Below, piece by piece: positions 35,601 to 45,134 of a stretch of DNA of 45,134 nucleotides. Location: positions 31,237,564-31,282,697 of the forward strand of contig CAIIXF020000007.1 in NCBI GenBank assembly GCA_903813345.2, written 5' to 3'. This DNA comes from Owenia fusiformis. Its lineage: Eukaryota; Annelida; Polychaeta; Sabellida; Oweniidae. The notes below the pieces were generated by a model. It was not told the DNA's origin. It did not search any database and saw only the letters and a list, made by a program, of their open reading frames with translations. Numbering within the stretch: position 1 is the first letter of the stretch; each line of letters starts with the position of its first letter. The position numbers and the translations under genes are program-made.

Positions 35601-37731
35601 TACATTTATCTGATGTTAATTGTTTTACAATTTTCCATTTTTCTAGTAGAGGCAAATTTACGCTAGGACTGGAATGAATAGTAAATTCTCATTCCAAATG
35701 TTTGGCCAGCAAATAAAGTAGTCAGGAGATTTTGTATTTTGACTGTTTGATTTTTGTGAAATTTGTTAAAGCTGGATTTTCTGGTGCTTATCATCTCTGT
35801 TTGTCTGTTTGTCACCACCATCACAGATTTTGTAAGAATACATATTCAACATGAAACCTATATATAAGTAGGTCTACATGTAACCAAACCCTTCTGGCCC
35901 AGTTATCTACTCCTGACGTCGTAGATCTGGGCCAGACAAGGTCCAATGCTAAAAAGGGGGGATTTACTCCGGAAAAAACATGTCGCTGAATCATCACTTA
36001 TTATTCATTCCCTATTAGCCATCCAACCAAAACATCGGGTACCATGTAAACCCAAGTATTTATTTGAAATAAAGGGAACATAACTTACGCGTAAATGTGG
36101 TGTTTTGTTTGTTATATTGATGTTGAAATGGGCACAACATTTCGTCAATATTTCGTCAGTTCTCCGCACCGAATAAAGTCACGTGATGTGACGTAACACG
36201 AGTGTGACGCGATAATTTTTAAACTTTCATGGAGCGAAAATACATTTCCCGGGAATCAATACATTCCAAATATTACGATTTGTTCAGCAGATTTGTTATC
36301 AAAACGTAGATTACTTTATAAAACAGACGTGTCTGTGTTGTATTTAAACTGGAAAGAAATATGGTGGACATTAAATACGATTTTTCAATTTGTTGAACTG
36401 ACGGAATGTAGTACTGAGCGAAATAAGCAGCCGAGACTTCTCGATATTCTACGAGATCACGAACAGATTGCAGAAGAATTTTTCTTTTTGCTGCGTTTAG
36501 ACGTTTCGTTCTTATTTATTAGCCGTCATCCAGCGATGGAAACCTAATATAAATACAAAGTTTGATACAAGGAACAAACACGTAAGTGATTTTTATGATG
36601 TGTATTCATTTATCAGCACGTATTATACATTGAAAAACCAGTGTGTTTTTTCCGGAGTAAATACCCCATTTTTTGCATTGGATCGAGTCTGGCCCAGATC
36701 TACGATATCGAGAGTAGATAACTGGGCCAGACGGGTTTGGTTAGTCTACATGTAGCTCACTGTGATCTTAGCCCAGATAGTGGCTGGTGTTGGTAGTTGA
36801 TGTTCAGCGGACAATGTCTGTAACAAATGGCAGTTGGTGCCTGTAACAAATGGAAGGTGGTAACATTTTGCATGTTGATGCCTAAATGATGTTTCAATAT
36901 GCCACATATATCATGACTATACGCTTGGTAACTTCATCAAACAGATTTACCAGTATTTATATTTATACATGTTTGAATGTTCACCACTACTGTATGTTCC
37001 TTATTTTAATGATCATTTTAGGCATTTTCAAAACTCGTTGAGTCGAAACAAATCAGTGGAAAACAAGATGATTCTGCCAATCAGTGGAGCTGCTGTCGAG
37101 CTATGTTTACAGATGGTACTTCAATACACAAGCACATTGCCATGGAACACAAGGATGATGTCAAGGCAACAACAGAAAGCTTTCTTATCAATGGCTGCGA
37201 TGATTCCAAACTAAAAACTCTCAGAAAACTTCATACTATTGATACTATTGAAGAAACTCACTCAGTTCTACCTGAAAAAGTAACAAGTACAAGTGTGTTT
37301 CCATGGTTACCAGATGTTTCATCTAGTGAAGAGAGCAGTAAGGAAAAGTCTGATGATGCCAAAGGAACGATCCTATTATTTTACAAATACAGGTTTGTTG
37401 AATACGTTTTTGTTTAGTTATCCTATTGAACAGTTTAGGGGATATAAAAAATCCCTTCATCTGTACCTCTGTCTCTCCTTCCATCTTACAGTAACTCAAA
37501 TATTTTTCTGGTCTCTGATATCAGTGAAACCTGATGTATGTGTAATAACAGTCTATTTGACTTAGAAATAACACAGACATATACTTCATATAATGTAGGT
37601 TCCTATTTTAATTCATAAAAATGAAGTGACTTTTGCATTTCACAAATTGCCTTTTCAGAGATGTTCCCAGTCCAGAGCATATGAAGTCATGGCAGCTTGA
37701 ACTATGCCGTAGATTACACCTAATGGGGAAG
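32609..37731 (+). CDS. TSTD2: TSTD2-like protein, 5' part only (no rhodanese exons seen)
   Basis: Exons 32609-32659, 37022-37392 and 37659-37731 join in phase to 165 codons. The first gives MMDHRQERIRRNFARKL; the alternative ATG at 32602 is out of phase with exon 2. Exon 2 carries a C2H2-like stretch WSCCRAMFTDGTSIHKH..MEH, the motif VFPWLPDVSS, and the start of the acylphosphatase-like domain that precedes rhodanese (GTILLFYKYR). Exon 3 continues RDVPSPEHMKSWQLELC..LHLMGK. This order matches the N-terminus of TSTD2. The next expected segment (GINGTVGG) and the rhodanese domain with its catalytic region were not found up to 45134. Either the remaining exons lie beyond the window, with the opposite-strand SLC17 gene nested in an intron, or the gene is truncated. 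Intron 1 (4.4 kb) carries three mobile elements. Confidence 0.7.
32707..33476. mobile_element. hAT-like element with 8-bp target duplication
   Basis: The ends are inverted copies of about 60 bp beginning CATAGGCTAAGGGTTAAGTA. The flanking CTCACAGT at 32699-32706 and 33477-33484 is a perfect 8-bp duplication. A second, inner inverted pair occurs near 32945 and 33235 (core CAATTGC..GGCAAGTT). An 8-bp duplication and a CA start fit the hAT superfamily. No transposase is present. It starts 48 bases after TSTD2-like exon 1. Confidence 0.82.
34092..34869 (+). mobile_element. Helitron/Helentron-like non-autonomous element, copy 2
   Basis: The best preserved copy begins TCCCAACGAACGAAGTTCG after A and has a GTCC/GTCA tetranucleotide tract near 34127-34190. 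Near its end are TTCGTTGGGA (complement of the start) and the hairpin ACTCCGCGGAGT. About 9 bases later it ends CTAG before T. All these fit the expected TC...hairpin...CTRR layout. It lies in intron 1 of the TSTD2-like gene. Confidence 0.75.
35047..35106. repeat. 18-bp hairpin
   Basis: TTAGACCTAGCCGGGCC (35047-35063) and its complement (35089-35106, one extra base) flank a 25-base loop. The layout resembles the nested hairpins in the inverted repeats of the Mutator-like element 0.8 kb away, but the sequence differs. Confidence 0.8.
35881..36743. mobile_element. Mutator-like element, 100-bp inverted repeats and 9-bp target duplication
   Basis: The ends 35881-35980 and 36644-36743 are inverted copies about 89% identical, starting TAACCAAACCC. 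The flanking GTCTACATG at 35872-35880 and 36744-36752 is a perfect 9-bp duplication. Each inverted repeat itself contains a smaller hairpin (TCTGGCCCAG ... CTGGGCCAGA). Long inverted repeats with a 9-bp duplication are typical of Mutator-like elements. No transposase was recognised; the 84-codon frame inside (36293-36547) has no known motif. It lies in intron 1 of the TSTD2-like gene. Confidence 0.85.
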
Positions 37732-38370
37732 GTAAGTTTTGTCTTTTGTCTTGCTTATTCATTGTTTATGTCCTTGTTTGTGATCAAGGAAGATTGGCTC
37801 CCAGGGTTCCAAATCGATATTTTGCCATATATGGAGTTATGTTGTGATTACGAAATTCAAAATGAAACAGCTGCCATTTTTTCACTTCAGAATTTGAATC
37901 GCAAGTTTTGGTTTTATTTCCAAAAACAAAATCACAACGGAAGTGATCAAGATATTAGTTGAAATCTTTTGGATCCCTGATTATGAATTTATACTTAGTT
38001 ATAATGTCAGAAATAATGACATTTTGAATGTTGTCATCGATCAAAGTCAAGGTTGAATATCAAGTTGGAACCCTGGAGGCCAATTCTCCTTGTTTATGAT
38101 TTAGTCGCAGAACAGAATTATGATCTCGTGGACTAAAAATGTTTAACCTAATGACAGATTTCGTATAATATACAGTTTTATTGCAAAATAAGAAATTATA
38201 TAAAAGTAACATTTAATCAAAAGATGTATGTATATTTTTGTGAAGGAAGTCTTGTGCACCAAATCCAAATGAACTGATTAACCTATAGCTACATTCAGCC
38301 CAAATACTGGAATGAACACATACTATAATATGACAAACAGTACATTATTACATAATACATATCAAATGTG

Positions 38371-38748
38371 TACCCTGCGTGCAGAGTCTAGTTAAACTAG
38401 ACTCTGCCTAGTAGAGACCATATTACAGTTTAGTAGCCCCGCCCCCACAATGTTTACCGGTGACAGTTTGGGTAATAAATCACTTTTGACCTACGCGCTG
38501 CCCTTTCTTCCACCAATCAGCGAGCTTGAAGAAACATACGCCAAATGCGTTCTAATTAAATATGCGCATGTCATTGGTCAATTCCGGGCTCAACGATGAC
38601 GTCAGAAGGAATGACCATATATAGAACGTCGGTCAAATTTGGCCGACGAACACTGATTGGCGCGGTGAGTTCACAGGTTTATTTTAGTTTGAAAGAGTGA
38701 AGACGAAGCTCTCTTTTAAGAAGTGAAGTCAAACGAATGCAAAGGGTA
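38371..38748 (+). mobile_element. TACCCT/AGGGTA element, 378-bp intact copy
   Basis: It starts TACCCTGCGTGCAGAGTC, ends AATGCAAAGGGTA, and is flanked by the perfect 9-bp duplication TCAAATGTG (38362-38370 and 38749-38757). It contains a 27-bp perfect palindrome (38381-38407, halves GCAGAGTCTAGTT), a CRE octamer TGACGTCA (38597-38604) and a TATATA box shortly after. There is no coding capacity. Relatives lie at 28472-28786 and 8710-8787. Confidence 0.87.
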
Positions 38749-38813
38749 TCAAATGTGCAGATATATTATATTTACAGATACATTATGGATGCTATAAGAT
38801 TTGCTTAGATTTT

Positions 38814-38819
38814 TTTATT
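38814..38819 (-). terminator. polyadenylation signal of the SLC17-like gene
   Basis: AATAAA on the minus strand lies about 240 bases after the stop. An ATTAAA variant at 38921-38926 is nearer and could be used instead. Confidence 0.35.
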
Positions 38820-38980
38820 TCTACAAAATCATGAAGTGTAGTAATGGGACAATGGGTCCCTCTGAAATGTTAGGTACAACTTCATGTTTTTGTACCTTAT
38901 GTCATATTACTCTCTTCATTTTTAATTTTTTAAAGAAAAACTTGCCAAATATTAACATGTTGTTCCTTAGTGGACCTTGT

Positions 38981-39099
38981 TCTAGTATTGACTTAGTAGT
39001 CCTTACTATAACCATTGACTTAGTGGTCCTTAGTTTCATCGTTGTTTTGGTAATGACTTAGTGGTCCTTACTATAACCATGGTTCTGGTAATGACTTCC
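38981..39099. repeat. tandem copies of the SLC17-like C-terminal tail and stop
   Basis: The motif GACTTAGTRGTCCTTA occurs three times (near 38989, 39016 and 39055), two copies being followed by CTATAACCAT. The copy at 39055-39099 encodes the last residues (HGYSKDH) and the stop on the minus strand; the others lie in the 3' flank. Confidence 0.75.
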
Positions 39100-42000
39100 A
39101 TAGAATTCATTACAAAGAGTATTCACAGAGGTATTGGTCTGAAAAATATTGTCCTTTGTTTTAGTATCCGATATGTAACCATTCCTGATATGAACTTTCT
39201 CAGGAAGGTCTATATCCAGTTCAACCGCTTTAAGATCATCATCATCCTTGGCCCAGTCTTGGACTTCCCCCTTACCAAATATGGTAAATACAATCAGGCC
39301 GAAGATCCCAATGGCAGCTCCCATGATGTAGGCTGCTTGCCATTCTTGACTTGTTCCCTACAATGATACATGTACACCATGTACTTCTAAACTATATATG
39401 AATACGGCTGGTTATCCTGTCATTTTAAAGAGTACTCAGTCCAGAGTAGTGATATCAACTTAATCTTATATACCTTTATAACTCATGAAATCATGTAAAA
39501 CCAACAGAAACTTCATGAATTATCATATACTAGATATAGATATTTTTAAGCAAAATGAACAGACGATGATCTCCTTGGTTTTTTCCCAACAGAGAGCTCA
39601 ATCCTAATTTTCCTTTTTTCTGGTGAAGTATCCCAATATTCCATTTTGCCTAGGTTACAATAAACATATTTTTAACCCATTTGCTTTAATCCTGGGGAAA
39701 CCGCTGTTGACATTACATGAGCAACCGTAGAGGAATATACTTACATTTTGTGTTATCATACGTATAACAACAGGTGCAACAATTGCTGGAATCGTAGCAA
39801 ATGTGTTTGTGATTCCAAATAGTACTCCTGCATACCTGCAATGTAGAATTAATGAAGATTAGTTCAACATTGTATCTGATTGACTCCATGTAAGATCTGA
39901 AGGATTTGGGTAGATATAGATTGATGGATTTTGATATAGTGGATATGAGTTTGATAGGAAACCCTTATAAAAAATGTTTCTTAGAATTGGCTACTATCTG
40001 GAATTGTTGTTGCTAGTTTTTGATACGTGTGGGGTAAATCATATAAAGGCCAGATGCAATGTCTATAAATAATATAATGTATGCCTTTACATATTTTGTG
40101 TCACTATCATTTTAAAGATGCAGAGTCCAAGTCAGTTTTAGTACAAGAATCCATCCACACATCTGTCAGTCTATCTATCTACCCAAAGTCTATCTTATGT
40201 TACACTATTAAAATGAATAACTAAGGGAAAAATCTGACTATACTAACTTTGGTGCAATATCTAGGTGGTTAACATTGTAAGCAGAATAACCAGGGCCATT
40301 GCCTAGAGCTGACAGAACTAGTAGAAATACAGCCCAAGATCTGTGCCGGCAATCTAGAAAGCCCATGATGATAGCACTGGTTGCTGCTATGATAACACCT
40401 ACAAAATAAGACAATCTAGAAACCCCATGATAATAGTACTGGTTCTGTGACGATTATGCCTACAAAATAAGGTAATCTAGTAACCCATGATGATAGCACT
40501 GGTTGCTGTGACGATAACACCTACAAAATAAGGCAATCTAGAAAGCCCATGATGATTGCACTGGTTGCTGTGACGATTACATCTACAAAATAAGGCAATC
40601 TAGAAACCCCATGATGATAGCACTGGTTGCTGCGATGATTACACCTACAAAATAAGGTAATCTAGAAAGCCCATGATGATAGCACTGGTTGCTGCTATGA
40701 TAACACCTACAAAATAAGACAATCTAGAAACCCCATGATAATAGTACTGGTTCTGTGACGATTATGCCTACAAAATAAGGTAATCTAGTAACCCATGATG
40801 ATAGCACTGGTTGCTGCTATGATAACACCTACAAAATAAGGCAATCTAGAAACCCCATGATAATAGTACTGGTTCTGTGACGATTATGCCTACAAAATAA
40901 GGTAATCTAGTAACCCATGATGATAGCACTGGTTGCTGCGATGATTACACCTACAAAATAAGGTAATCTAGTAACCCATGATGATAGCACTGGTTGCTGT
41001 GACGATAACACCTACAAAATAAGGCAATCTAGAAACCCCATGATAATAGTACTGGTTCTGTGACGATTATGCCTACAAAATAAGGTAATCTAGTAACCCA
41101 TGATGATAGCACTGGTTGCTGTGACGATAACACCTACAAAATAAGGCAATCTAGAAAGCCCATGATGATTGCACTGGTTGCTGTGACGATTACATCTACA
41201 AAATAAGGCAATCTAGAAACCCCATGATGATAGCACTGGTTGCTGCGATGATTACACCTACAAAATAAGGTAATCTAGAAACCCCATTATGATAGCACTG
41301 GTTGCTGCGACGTTTACACCTACAAAATACGACAATCTAGAAAGCCCATGATAATAGTACTGGTTGCTGCGACAATTACACCTACAAAATAAGACAATCT
41401 AGAAAACCCATAATGATAGCACTGGTTGCTGCGACGATTACACCTACAAAATCAGGCAATCTAGAAAACCCATGATCAAAGCAGAGTGCCTGTTTTACTA
41501 TATTCATTGGAAACTTGAGAATTGCTGATAAAAAATGTTTGAACCAAAGTAACATCTTCATATTAGATTTTGCAATTATTAACAAATTTTGCATAACAGA
41601 TGATACTGTTTCTGATAATGACAGTGAAGGTTGGAGATATTTTGTTAATCTCGTACCTATGGCATAAAATGTTTTCCTAACTGCTGTTGTACTCATGTAG
41701 CCTTTCCTTCGAATATAGTCTGCAAGAACAGCGCATGTGACAGCTGAGGTGACAATTGTAAGAGCTAAACCTCCAGATAACACACCAATCTGCAATATCG
41801 ATATCAAAATATGTTAGCTTTGTACATTTGTGTTTCTTTCTTTGTTGCTATGTTAAAATATGAGGTACACATGTTTGATATCTGGTTAATGATAGTGGTT
41901 CAAGTTGCGGGAAAATCTAGAGTTGACTCGAATTTGAAAAAGTAGACAAGAAGTTTGATTTCTTTTTTTTTCGTCCAAATTGATGACGAAAAGTGTATGA

Positions 42001-44871
42001 ATTCATTTCTAAAACAGTTAATCAATAAAGAGACTCAACTATTTACTGTACCATTAATTATGATGGATTTTAGCGCAATCTTTATATATGCAGAGGTGTT
42101 CTCCATCTATATATCAGAAAAGAGAAAGTCAACCATCACATAAACCCACAAAATATTGGTGTTACATACTTGAAGGGGGTTGAACTGCAAGACTTCTGCA
42201 AGATATGTTGGTCCTACTGTTGTTACTGAGGCAGTTGACCAGTTAGCTGTCATATGTACAATCATCAAGGCTATTACAGCTTGTGATGTCAACATCCTTT
42301 TCCATGGTATATCACTTGGCTATGGACATTCAAATGTATATTTCAACAACATTTTCATAAAAAGTATGTTTAAGCTAATTTTCATAAAAAGCACATCTTG
42401 GCTAATTTTCATAAAAAGTTTTGACTGAGATAGCGAAATATGAGATATTTTTCATATTAACAATGTACCTTTAATTCTTTTGGGTCATATTGACCAATAC
42501 TGTCTTCAATAAATTCTCTTTCTGCCTCTGAGATTCTAGGATGGTCTCTTGGGGAGTCATACCCATGGAACATCCACAGAAATAGCCACAATATACACAA
42601 TATTCCTATAGAAATAGCCACAATATACACAGTATTCCTACAGAAATAGCCACAATATGCACAGTATTTCTTAAACTTAAACTTAAAACTTAAACAATAT
42701 GCACAGTATTTCTACAGAAATAGCCACAATATAACAGTATCCCTACAGAAATAGCCACCATATGCAATTATTCCTTTAGAAATGGCCACAATATACACAT
42801 TCCAGTATCCTTATAGGAATAGCCACAATATACACAGTATGTCTACAGAGATAGCCACAATATGCACAGTATTACTACAGAAAATCTGCAATACATACAA
42901 TACAGTATTTCTATAGGAATAGCCACAATATACACAATATTCCTATAGAAATAGCCACAATATGCACACTATTCCTATAGAAATAGCTACAATATACACA
43001 GTATTCCTATAGAAAACCACAATATACACAGTATTCCTACAGAAATAGCCACAATATGCACAATATTCCTATAGAAATAGCCACAATATGGACAGTAATC
43101 CTATAGAAATAGCCACAATATGCACAGTATTCCTATAGAAATAGCCACAATATGCACAGTATTTCTATAGAAATAGCCTCAATATGCACAGTGTTCCCAT
43201 AGAAATAGCCATAATATGCACAATATTCCTATAGAAGTAGCCACAATATGCACAATATTCCTATAGAAATAGCCACAATATGGACAGTATTCCTACAGAA
43301 ATAGCCACAATATGCACATTATTCCTATAGAAATAGTCACAGTATTCCTATAGAAATAGTCACAATATATACAGTATTCTTACAGAAATAGCCACAATAA
43401 TTTTTTTTTCCTTTTGTATAGCCCGTTATGGACAGTATTCCTATAGAAATAGCCACAATATGCACAGTATTCCTATAGAAATAGCCACAATATGCACAGT
43501 ATTTCCATAGAAATAGCCACAATATACACAGTATTCTTATAGAAATAGCCACAATATGCACAGTATTCCTATAGAAGTAGCCACAATATGCACAGTATTC
43601 CCATAGAAATAGCCACAATATACACAGTATTCCTACAGAAATAGCCACAATATGCACATTATTCCTATAGAAATAGTCACATTATTCCTATAGAAATAGT
43701 CACAATATATACAGTATTCTTACAGAAATAGCCACAATAATTTTTTTTTCCTTTTGTATAAAATTGTCAATTTCAATAAAATTTGCCATTGTCATAGGTC
43801 AAGAAAAAAACAATGAAGAGTACAGAATAAATATCTATAGTTACCAAATACATAGAAGATTGAATCCCATCCTAGGGCTGCACATAGTATACCAGTTAAA
43901 ATAGAGGCAACTAAGGCACCTACAGTAGATCCTATAATAAGAGTGCATAAAAAGAAGTTATTCACCAGGAGGGATTTGATATGGGGAACATCACAAGGAT
44001 GTCTAAATATTGATATCATCCGAGGGATATTCCTCATATCATCCCGACAGGTGAATAACAACCTTATACCATGGTCAAGAGCAATATCTACCTTAAGTCC
44101 TCTGTTGAATAAGAGAAAAGAATGTTGGACTCTTAGGAATATTAAAGTTACATGTTATCCCGCCCCAACGTGTACTGAGAATTAGGGAAAAAGAAAAATG
44201 TGAAAATTAAGATTATTTTAAACCCAAAAATGAAAAATCATATTTCAATATTTCATCTGCTACTTACCCTGACTTGATATAATGACTAGTTTGGTTCTTT
44301 CAAACACTGGCGACCATTTAGACCAATGGGCCACATTAGCGGGAAATGTCACACCCTGTACAATACATTTAATTCATCTATAATTTTTAAAAAGTATTTA
44401 GAATGCAACTTCTTGAATAAAAGGCTACTTTTAGTAAAGGCTACTATATCATTGAACGGTCACAAATTGAAAGTCCTGCTTTATTATCAAATAGCTGTAT
44501 TCAAGGTTAAAGTTACTGTCAACTTGATAAATTGCTTTTAAGAATGGCTTGCCTCAAGCCCTTGTATACCCTCATTGACTTGAATCTAAACTTTGAGATT
44601 ATAAGATAAGCTGAAATACCATAGCTAGACCCTGGATGGTCCTAAGGGTGATGATAATGGCAGCGGAACCCATCCTTGGACCCCCCAGTCTAGTGAGAGG
44701 GGGTATAAGCACAGTGGTCAAACCAGCAATCGACATAGCGACGGCAAATATTTTCTTTGTACCCAACTTTGTGGCAAAAAAACCTCCAACTATCTGTGTT
44801 AGTATGTAGCCTATGTAGTAGCAACTGAGGACCCATCCTTGAGTCACACTGCTCCATTCAAACATTGCTCC
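39058..44871 (-). CDS. SLC17/sialin-like anion transporter, 5' end outside the window
   Basis: Nine exons: 44871-44620, 44355-44268, 43931-43845, 42605-42469, 42319-42170, 41789-41657, 40398-40248, 39835-39745, 39357-39058. Phases agree, giving 462 aa plus stop. This is a major facilitator membrane carrier of the SLC17 family (organic anion or phosphate transport across lysosomal, vesicular or plasma membranes; the substrate is not predictable here). Signatures: FEWSSVTQGWVLSCYYIGY, GGFFATKLGTKK (the first cytoplasmic loop), [52 protein letters not shown]. The first transmembrane segment and start codon lie in exons beyond 45134. The C-terminal tail is long and acidic (DDDD). Two adjacent introns are filled by tandem arrays made from the acceptors of exons at 42605 and 40398. 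Confidence 0.92.
40348..41477. repeat. ~61-bp tandem array made of an SLC17 exon start and its acceptor
   Basis: About 18 units of 59-62 bp. In gene orientation each holds TTTTGTAG followed by GTGTNATCNTNGCAGCAACC and the exon sequence to CTAGATTG. The real exon (start 40398) is the unit at the left end. A higher-order block of four to five units at about 40398-40660 recurs almost unchanged at 41016-41280. The unit farthest upstream (41395-41455) still reads GVIVAATSAIIMGFLDC. Confidence 0.92.
42572..43742. repeat. 32-bp tandem array made of an SLC17 exon start and its acceptor
   Basis: More than thirty units of 32 bp. In gene orientation each reads GAATACTGTGCATATTGTGG then CTATTTCTATAG. 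The real exon boundary at 42605 has the same sequence (TTTCTATAG, then GAATATTGTGTATATTGTGG). Two stretches near 43318-43420 and 43668-43762, each ending in a T run and CCTTTTGTATA, show a larger duplication of about 350 bp. A short (TTAAAC)n-like tract lies at 42669-42693. Confidence 0.92.
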
Positions 44872-45134
44872 CTAAGTAAGTGAACATGCAAAGAGACTAG
44901 TATAGTGTAATATATGGTGAAAAAGTAGTATAATGAGTACAATATTGGAAAATTGTTAAGTGATGGTCTGCCTGAGAAACTATTATTAAGCAAGGTTAAA
45001 TGTCTTTGATTTACAGTAAAACCAGTCTTAAATCAGAACACCATTGGGACTGGCTAATAAGTTTCTGATTAGGAGGTGTTCAGATTTCAATATTTTTGAA
45101 TGTGGGAGTCAATGGGAGGAAAAAGTGTTTTGAA
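44872..45134. other. intron of the SLC17-like gene running off the window
   Basis: Sequence upstream of the first visible exon's CTTAG acceptor. No further exon is visible, so the start codon and first transmembrane segment must lie beyond the right edge. Confidence 0.7.

Larger units (their letters stand above)
37732..39057. other. stretch after the last visible TSTD2-like exon
   Basis: After the GTAAGT donor at 37732 no further plus-strand exon is recognisable. The stretch holds the 378-bp TACCCT/AGGGTA element and the 3' end region of the SLC17-like gene. It is either a long TSTD2 intron or the junction where the gene was cut. Confidence 0.5.

Noticed and set aside
36293-36547. 84-codon frame inside the Mutator-like element, considered as transposase
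   Set aside because: Too short, with no transposase motif or partner exon.
43337-43657. 106-codon hydrophobic frame
   Set aside because: It arises from translation of the 32-bp tandem array through three frames, not from a separate gene.
42572-43742. CRISPR-like regular array
   Set aside because: Units are contiguous with no unique spacers, the setting is a eukaryotic intron, and the unit matches the adjacent exon boundary.

Overview
The window is an intron-rich, AT-leaning animal nuclear sequence. Every gene is split into short exons with GT-AG junctions, and several kinds of DNA transposon sit in the introns. Gene content (mucin/PAN/Ly6-uPAR/LamG mosaic proteins, ENDOV, TSTD2, an SLC17 carrier) and the many 'acatgta'-type words suggest a marine invertebrate, most likely a lophotrochozoan such as a mollusc. 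The sequence alone does not name the species.

Left half (about 1.0-23.0 kb): three tandem paralogous genes, all on the minus strand, at 1012-5549 (11 exons, 631 aa), 6425-13832 (11 exons, 655 aa) and 17690-23025 (12 exons, 834 aa). I rebuilt each by joining exons at splice sites; every phase agrees and each ends in a final exon of exactly 24 codons plus stop. Each encodes a predicted secreted mosaic protein: signal peptide, two PAN/apple-like modules separated by a Thr/Ala mucin stretch or a Pro-rich linker, a three-finger Ly6/uPAR-type module ending in TDRCN, and a C-terminal LamG/concanavalin-like module. The third gene also has an N-terminal CBM14-like chitin-binding module. The likely setting is mucus, cuticle, shell matrix or surface recognition, but this is inference.

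Right half: ENDOV (27458-31949, minus, complete, 8 exons, 296 aa) stands head to head with a gene that looks like the 5' part of TSTD2 (32609-37731, plus). Its N-terminus, C2H2-like segment and the start of the next domain are present, but no rhodanese exons are visible. Facing it is an SLC17/sialin-like carrier (39058-44871, minus, 9 exons, 462 aa in the window, 5' end beyond the right edge).

The most unusual signal is a recurring pattern in ENDOV and the SLC17 gene. Three large intronic tandem arrays (units of about 29, 61 and 32 bp) each lie immediately upstream of an exon, and every unit is a copy of that exon's own 3' splice site plus the first bases of the exon. The arrays look like amplified splice acceptors and supply from about a dozen to more than thirty decoy acceptors each.

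Mobile elements with readable ends include: a TACCCT...AGGGTA family with perfect 9-bp target duplications (a 378-bp copy and a 78-bp end-to-end deletion derivative); a Mutator-like element with ~100-bp inverted repeats and a 9-bp duplication; a hAT-like element with an 8-bp duplication; a 1.8-kb element carrying a decayed zinc-finger-type reading frame; and three Helitron/Helentron-like elements.
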